Assembly: GCA_937868145.1 (NCBI GenBank)
Contig: CALMMH010000916.1
Location: 1 to 10,373 of the forward strand
Source: an uncultured Phycisphaerales bacterium
GTDB taxonomy: Bacteria; Planctomycetota; Phycisphaerae; Sedimentisphaerales; Anaerobacaceae
Length of the DNA: 10,373 nt
Direction of reading: 5' to 3'
This document shows positions 7,037-10,373 of the stretch, piece by piece. Positions within the stretch are counted from its first letter, which is position 1, and every line of letters begins with the position of its first letter. The notes beneath the pieces are model-generated. The model did no database searches. It had not been told where the DNA came from and saw only the letters and a program-made list of their open reading frames with translations. The position numbers and the translations under genes are program-made.

Positions 7037-8890
7037 TCAACGATAGGCCGCGCATTGCGAAACCCGTCGTTCGATCTCCTCGACCATCTCGCGGTAGGCC
7101 TGCCCGCCCACTCCCCCATACTGCTGCTGCAACCGGGCATCCGGAATTCCTTCGGGCAGATCCTCAGCCGACGGGAAGACATCGTCGACTTGAAAGCCCC
7201 CGGCAAGCCGGTTCTGCATGGCCAGGGCTGCCGCTCGATCGCGGGTGGCGTAAGTGGCGAAGACCGTGCCGGCTCGATCCGCGAGCAGATCGGCAAACGA
7301 GAAGCCGCTGCCTCCCCCGCCCGCATCGAGTTCTTCCTTGAATAGACCGGCAGCGTCGCTGACAGCCCCATTCGAAAACAGGGCGATCGCCGCACTCACG
7401 CAGAAGTGTCTCGTCCAATCGGATCGACCCCGAAGGAGAACCTGGAACAAGGCCTGTCGCGCGGCACGGTCATGCTTCTCGACGCGGACCGGCCCGAGAA
7501 ATTCCTCGATTCGTGAATGCCCGAGCAGAGCCCCGAGGGCCAGAATGGCCGCCTGATTCTCGACGACGGGATCTCCGCCCACGGATCGTTCCCGCGCCAG
7601 GGCAAACACCGTCGCCATGCAGGCCTCGAACGTCGGCCGGGGCTTGGGAACCTGCCCCACGACCGCAAGGAGATGTGCGATCTGAACTCTCGCGGACACA
7701 AGGACCTCCTCATTCAAGAAGGTCGAGCCGAGGAAGTCCTCCCGATATCCCGGGGGGAGGTCCACACGGCCATAGGTGACGTCCACCAAACCCGGCCCGA
7801 TCCCAATCTCCCGGGTCGCGATGACGAACGGCTTGAAACGCGAATCCTGATTGAGCCACGATGCGGCCAGGGGAATACACGCATCAAGTAGCCAACGAGG
7901 AATCTGGATGGAACCCGCCGTACACCGCTGCACATCCATACCCAACGTCCCGTCTCGGATCTTCGCTCCCCCGGCCAGCGTTAGGTTCAGGTACCGCGTC
8001 CCTCCGCGAAACGGGATCCCGGCAGACAGAGAAAGCGACGCGGAATCCGGTTCCAGATCGACCGCCGCTTTGCCGCTCGGCAACCCGATCGAGAGTCCCC
8101 AGGCGAGCAGGACATCGAGATCGTGCTCGGTGAGGCTCAGCGTGTGGGTCTGGCCTTCTTCCAGGGATCTTGGGTCCTTGCTCCGCACGAGAGACACCAG
8201 CCGGCGTTTCTCCTCGGAGGTCACCTGTACGGCGTCCAAAGGCAGAGGTTTCGCCTCCAGCGACAGCCACACCAGGACGCCCAGACACAGAATCGGCAAA
8301 AACAAAAGCAGGGCCACTTTCAGCGGGAACACCAGACGTGCCCGCCAGCCGCGAAGCCATGTTGCGCCTGCCCACACGCCGAAGAGACCGCCCAGCAAAG
8401 GAAACACCAAACCAGCCGAGATCCAGGCCGGCCACAATCGAACGATCTCAGGACTACACGCGACGATCGTGAACGTCGCTGCCATAAAGAGAGCAAGCGC
8501 CTCGAACAGGAGTCTGCGGCCCTGTTTCGGCCTACGGCAGATCGCCATCGCGGTGAGGACGCCCACAGGGACAAAGTACGCGAACTGCCGCAGACTCGCG
8601 AGGGCAAGCCCGACGATCCAGCCAAGAAACCGATTCACGCCGCTCCACCGCCAGGGAGACACGTTCTCATCGCACCCGCTCCAACCTCGATACACGAGGA
8701 ACAGGATGTACGCAGCCAGCAGAACCCAGTAGAGACCACGCCCATGGCCCTTCTGTCCAATCGCCTGGTCCCCCGCCAGCAGAAGAGCATCTTTTTTGTT
8801 GTCGAAGGGCTCCGTGTGCGGACGCATGCCCGGCGTTCGTGCAGCCGATGCCTCTGTTGATTTTCGACCGTTCTTCCAGCGTAGTCCCAT
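7037..8890 (-). CDS. Unrecognised polytopic membrane protein with large extracytoplasmic region
   Basis: A 617-residue protein I cannot assign to a family. It has about five or six hydrophobic spans between residues 53 and 210 (WVLLAAYILFLVY, a pair at about 88-117, 127-145, 155-177 and 188-210). The segment RQFAYFVPVGVLTAM loosely recalls VanZ-like proteins. About 400 residues follow, probably outside the membrane: a beta-rich part about 250-400 with LSLTEHDLDVLLAWGL and a later IPRWLLD, then a helical part, a GGGGSG stretch at 524 and a conserved-looking tail YGGVGGQAYREMVEEIE. A lipid- or polymer-related envelope role is speculation. The start is uncertain. ATG 8890 has AGG 7 nt upstream; ATG 8827 gives 596 residues. 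A GTG at 9166 keeps the frame open but would read through the terminator hairpin and the TPR remnant, so it is rejected. Confidence 0.7.
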   Translation of the reverse strand: MGLRWKNGRKSTEASAARTPGMRPHTEPFDNKKDALLLAGDQAIGQKGHGRGLYWVLLAAYILFLVYRGWSGCDENVSPWRWSGVNRFLGWIVGLALASLRQFAYFVPVGVLTAMAICRRPKQGRRLLFEALALFMAATFTIVACSPEIVRLWPAWISAGLVFPLLGGLFGVWAGATWLRGWRARLVFPLKVALLLFLPILCLGVLVWLSLEAKPLPLDAVQVTSEEKRRLVSLVRSKDPRSLEEGQTHTLSLTEHDLDVLLAWGLSIGLPSGKAAVDLEPDSASLSLSAGIPFRGGTRYLNLTLAGGAKIRDGTLGMDVQRCTAGSIQIPRWLLDACIPLAASWLNQDSRFKPFVIATREIGIGPGLVDVTYGRVDLPPGYREDFLGSTFLNEEVLVSARVQIAHLLAVVGQVPKPRPTFEACMATVFALARERSVGGDPVVENQAAILALGALLGHSRIEEFLGPVRVEKHDRAARQALFQVLLRGRSDWTRHFCVSAAIALFSNGAVSDAAGLFKEELDAGGGGSGFSFADLLADRAGTVFATYATRDRAAALAMQNRLAGGFQVDDVFPSAEDLPEGIPDARLQQQYGGVGGQAYREMVEEIERRVSQCAAYR

Positions 8891-9006
8891 CTTCTTGCCT
8901 GATCCATCTCCAAGGCCTTGTGCCAACGCCGCTCCGCGGCATCCGAGGCGTTCAGTTTCACATAGATCGGCCCGAGCGGCAAGAGGGATTTTGCCTGCCG
9001 TCGGAC
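8847..9006 (-). pseudogene. Frameshifted remnant of a TPR protein C-terminus
   Basis: In one minus-strand frame, 9006-8899 reads SVRRQAKSLLPLG, then VKLNASDAAE, then KALEMDQ. This aligns with the end of the intact TPR gene at 9197 onward (SVRKAKALLQLG, VKLNDSATAK, NALNMDR), about 16 identities in 32 positions by eye. After one extra base near 8898 the neighbouring frame continues QEDGTTLEERSKINRG, matching QVNVFSPEEKAEIQRL at the same spacing. DNA similarity is also visible, for example the shared plus-strand motif CAGTTTCACATAGA versus GAGTTTCACGCAGA. There is no start codon or upstream repeat: the copy begins just after the terminator of the intact gene. It looks like a decayed partial duplication or the leftover of a deleted paralogue. 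Confidence 0.6.
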
Positions 9007-9037
9007 CGAAAACGGCTTTCGCCTGGACTGCGAGCGC

Positions 9038-9075
9038 AAAAAGAAAGGGAGGGGCGGCAAAACCGTCCCTCCCTT
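9038..9075 (-). terminator. Strong intrinsic terminator of the TPR gene
   Basis: A 13-bp stem pairs 9045-9057 (AAGGGAGGGGCGG) with 9063-9075 (CCGTCCCTCCCTT), with one G-U pair and a 5-base loop CAAAA at 9058-9062. In the minus-strand transcript the stem is followed by TCTTTTT (9044-9038). It ends transcription about 120 bp after the TPR stop. The U tract exists only on the minus strand, so it is not bidirectional. The stem sequence also resembles short palindromic repeats found in many copies in some genomes; copy number cannot be judged here. Confidence 0.85.
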
Positions 9076-9090
9076 GTCCAATCTGTTGAG

Positions 9091-9130
9091 GATCCGGCCG
9101 GATCGGTGGAACTTCGTGCAAGTCCGATCC
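9091..9130. repeat. Overlapping palindrome and stem-loop
   Basis: GATCCGGCCGGATC (9091-9104) is a perfect 14-bp palindrome. Overlapping it, GGATCGG (9100-9106) pairs with CCGATCC (9124-9130), and ACTT (9111-9114) pairs inside with AAGT (9120-9123) around the loop CGTGC. The two structures share bases and cannot both form in one RNA. They lie in the 3' untranslated part of the TPR transcript, before the terminator. Confidence 0.5.
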
Positions 9131-9168
9131 GCCGTGCAGAGCCGTCATGTCGTGCAGGGCATGCACGC
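9115..9168. repeat. Three CGTGCA copies at an exact 18-nt period
   Basis: CGTGCA (TGCACG on the minus strand) occurs at 9115-9120, 9133-9138 and 9151-9156, each 18 nt from the next. The intervening 12 bases are only weakly alike. The reverse complement TGCACG at 9162-9167 makes a 6-bp stem with the third copy (loop GGGCA). This could be a short iteron-like array, a decayed coding repeat (18 nt is six codons) or chance. Confidence 0.4.
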
Positions 9169-9196
9169 CATCATGCCGGCCGCTTTGTTCTTGCGA

Positions 9197-10373
9197 CTAC
9201 TTGGAGCCCCCCGATTCGAGGAGCCGCTGAATCTCCGCCTTTTCCTCCGGGCTAAAAACATTCACTTGTCGGTCCATATTGAGGGCGTTTGTCAGATGCT
9301 GTTTGGCCGTCGCCGAGTCGTTGAGTTTCACGCAGACGCGACCCAGTTGCAGGAGAGCCTTCGCCTTGCGGACGCTGTCGGCCGGAGCCAAATTCGCCAG
9401 TTTTTCGAAGTCGCGTCTGGCGTCGGCAAACCGTCCCGGCATGTTGGCCAGGATCGTGCCTCGCGTATCCAACAAGTTGAGATTGTTCGGCGCGATGCGA
9501 AGCCCCTCATCCGCCAACTCCAACGCTTTTGCGTAGTCGCGATCGTGTTCCTGGAGAATCCATGCCAGATCGTTCAGGAGACGGACCTCTCTGGGATGCT
9601 GTTCGAGCGTCTCTCGGTAGACCTTCTTGGAACGTTCGGCGTCTCCAAGCTGGTAGACCGTCGAGGCCAGGCCCGCACGAGCATCAACCGATGTCGGCGC
9701 CAACTCAACAGCGCGCTCAAAAAGCTTCACGCCTTCTTCCTTCAGACTCCTGGGCTCCAGCAGAGCCATCAGCGATCCCGCCGTCGTCAGAACCGCCGAG
9801 TCCTGGTTCTTCGCGGCCAGATAGAGAGAACTGACGCCTTCAAGCTTGTCGTATCGTTTCTGCGACACCCACAACACACTTTGGGCGTGGATCACCGCAA
9901 GATCGTCGGGATGTGCTTGCGACGCTTCCTTTAGGATTCGTTCCGCCTCCTGGAGATTGCCGCCGATCCGATGCAGATCGGCCAGCGTGACGATCGCATT
10001 GACGCTGCTGCTTCCCTGTGGCGTCTGGCAGTAGGCCGTCAAACGGGGAATCGCCTCCTGCGGCTGCTTCAACTGGGTCGTGACATGCGCCCATTGCAGC
10101 AGCAGATGCTCATTGCCCGTTTCGCCCGTGAGACGGGAGTCCAGGAACGTCCTGGCTCGATCGAGAAGCGACGCGTCCCTGGCGTTCAAAGACGCCGTGA
10201 CGAAGAGATCGATCGCCGCCACATTGTTGGGATCCTTGCCCAGAACGAGCTGAGTCAGCTCCACGGCCATCTGCGTGTTGTCCATCGCCAATTCCGCCCT
10301 GCCCCTGGCCACCAACAGCGAGGGATTGTTCGGATTCGAACCCAGCGCCCGAACCGCACAATCGCGCGCCGTC
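9197..10373 (-). CDS. TPR-repeat protein, C-terminal 391 residues
   Basis: The frame is open from the stop at 9197 to the right edge, so the 5' end lies outside the window; a TTG at 10315 is internal, since the residues before it (RALGSNPNNPSLL) continue a TPR helix pattern. The visible part is a run of tetratricopeptide repeats with the usual small/large alternation and closing proline, for example LTQLVLGKDPNN, AERILKEASQAHPDD, GVKLFERAVELAPTS, SKKVYRETLEQHPRE, ALELADEGLRIAPNN and ARRDFEKLANLAPAD. Such solenoids are protein-protein scaffolds. Large TPR proteins of this style occur in envelope and exopolysaccharide/exosortase loci, but no such partner is visible here. The end EKAEIQRLLESGGSK has a decayed copy just downstream. 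Transcription ends at the terminator at 9038-9075. Confidence 0.9.
   Translation of the reverse strand, partial: TARDCAVRALGSNPNNPSLLVARGRAELAMDNTQMAVELTQLVLGKDPNNVAAIDLFVTASLNARDASLLDRARTFLDSRLTGETGNEHLLLQWAHVTTQLKQPQEAIPRLTAYCQTPQGSSSVNAIVTLADLHRIGGNLQEAERILKEASQAHPDDLAVIHAQSVLWVSQKRYDKLEGVSSLYLAAKNQDSAVLTTAGSLMALLEPRSLKEEGVKLFERAVELAPTSVDARAGLASTVYQLGDAERSKKVYRETLEQHPREVRLLNDLAWILQEHDRDYAKALELADEGLRIAPNNLNLLDTRGTILANMPGRFADARRDFEKLANLAPADSVRKAKALLQLGRVCVKLNDSATAKQHLTNALNMDRQVNVFSPEEKAEIQRLLESGGSK

Larger units (their letters stand above)
8891..9196. other. Intergenic region downstream of the TPR gene
   Basis: These 306 bp hold no intact gene. From the TPR stop downward they contain the 18-nt-period repeat, the overlapping hairpins, the intrinsic terminator and most of the TPR remnant. 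No convincing promoter for the membrane protein gene was found between the terminator and 8890, although one is expected there. Confidence 0.6.

Overview
This window is a stretch of moderately GC-rich bacterial chromosome. Genes are tightly packed, Shine-Dalgarno sites of the AGGAG type are clear, and several products have export signals. The mix of a secreted clan-A glycoside hydrolase, a secreted S9A prolyl oligopeptidase, a FixJ/LuxR-type regulator and a large TPR protein suggests an environmental Gram-negative heterotroph. Planctomycetota (Phycisphaerae-like) would fit, but that is an inference and no marker gene here proves it.

Layout from left to right. On the minus strand, bases 1-1277 hold an NAD-type zinc alcohol dehydrogenase followed after 44 bp by the 5' end of an exported protein of unknown family, which runs off the left edge. 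Next on the minus strand is a FixJ-family response regulator (1505-2134) whose phosphoacceptor aspartate is a glutamate. A 401-bp divergent intergenic region with two dyads and a spaced direct repeat separates it from gloB (glyoxalase II, 2536-3309), the only plus-strand gene.

gloB converges on a minus-strand pair: a secreted GH5-like hydrolase (5495-6961) and, 29 bp downstream, a secreted prolyl oligopeptidase (3381-5465). An extended -10 promoter candidate sits just before the hydrolase. Upstream, also on the minus strand, is an unrecognised polytopic membrane protein with a roughly 400-residue, probably extracytoplasmic C-terminal region (7037-8890). The right end (9197 to the edge) is the 3' part of a TPR-repeat gene, closed by a strong intrinsic terminator.

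The least ordinary parts are three. The first is the pseudo-receiver regulator. The second is the interval 8847-9196, which holds a 3-copy 18-nt-period repeat, hairpins, the terminator and a frameshifted remnant paralogous to the tail of the TPR gene. The third is the unassigned membrane protein that begins at or within this remnant. No mobile element, tRNA, rRNA or CRISPR array was seen.
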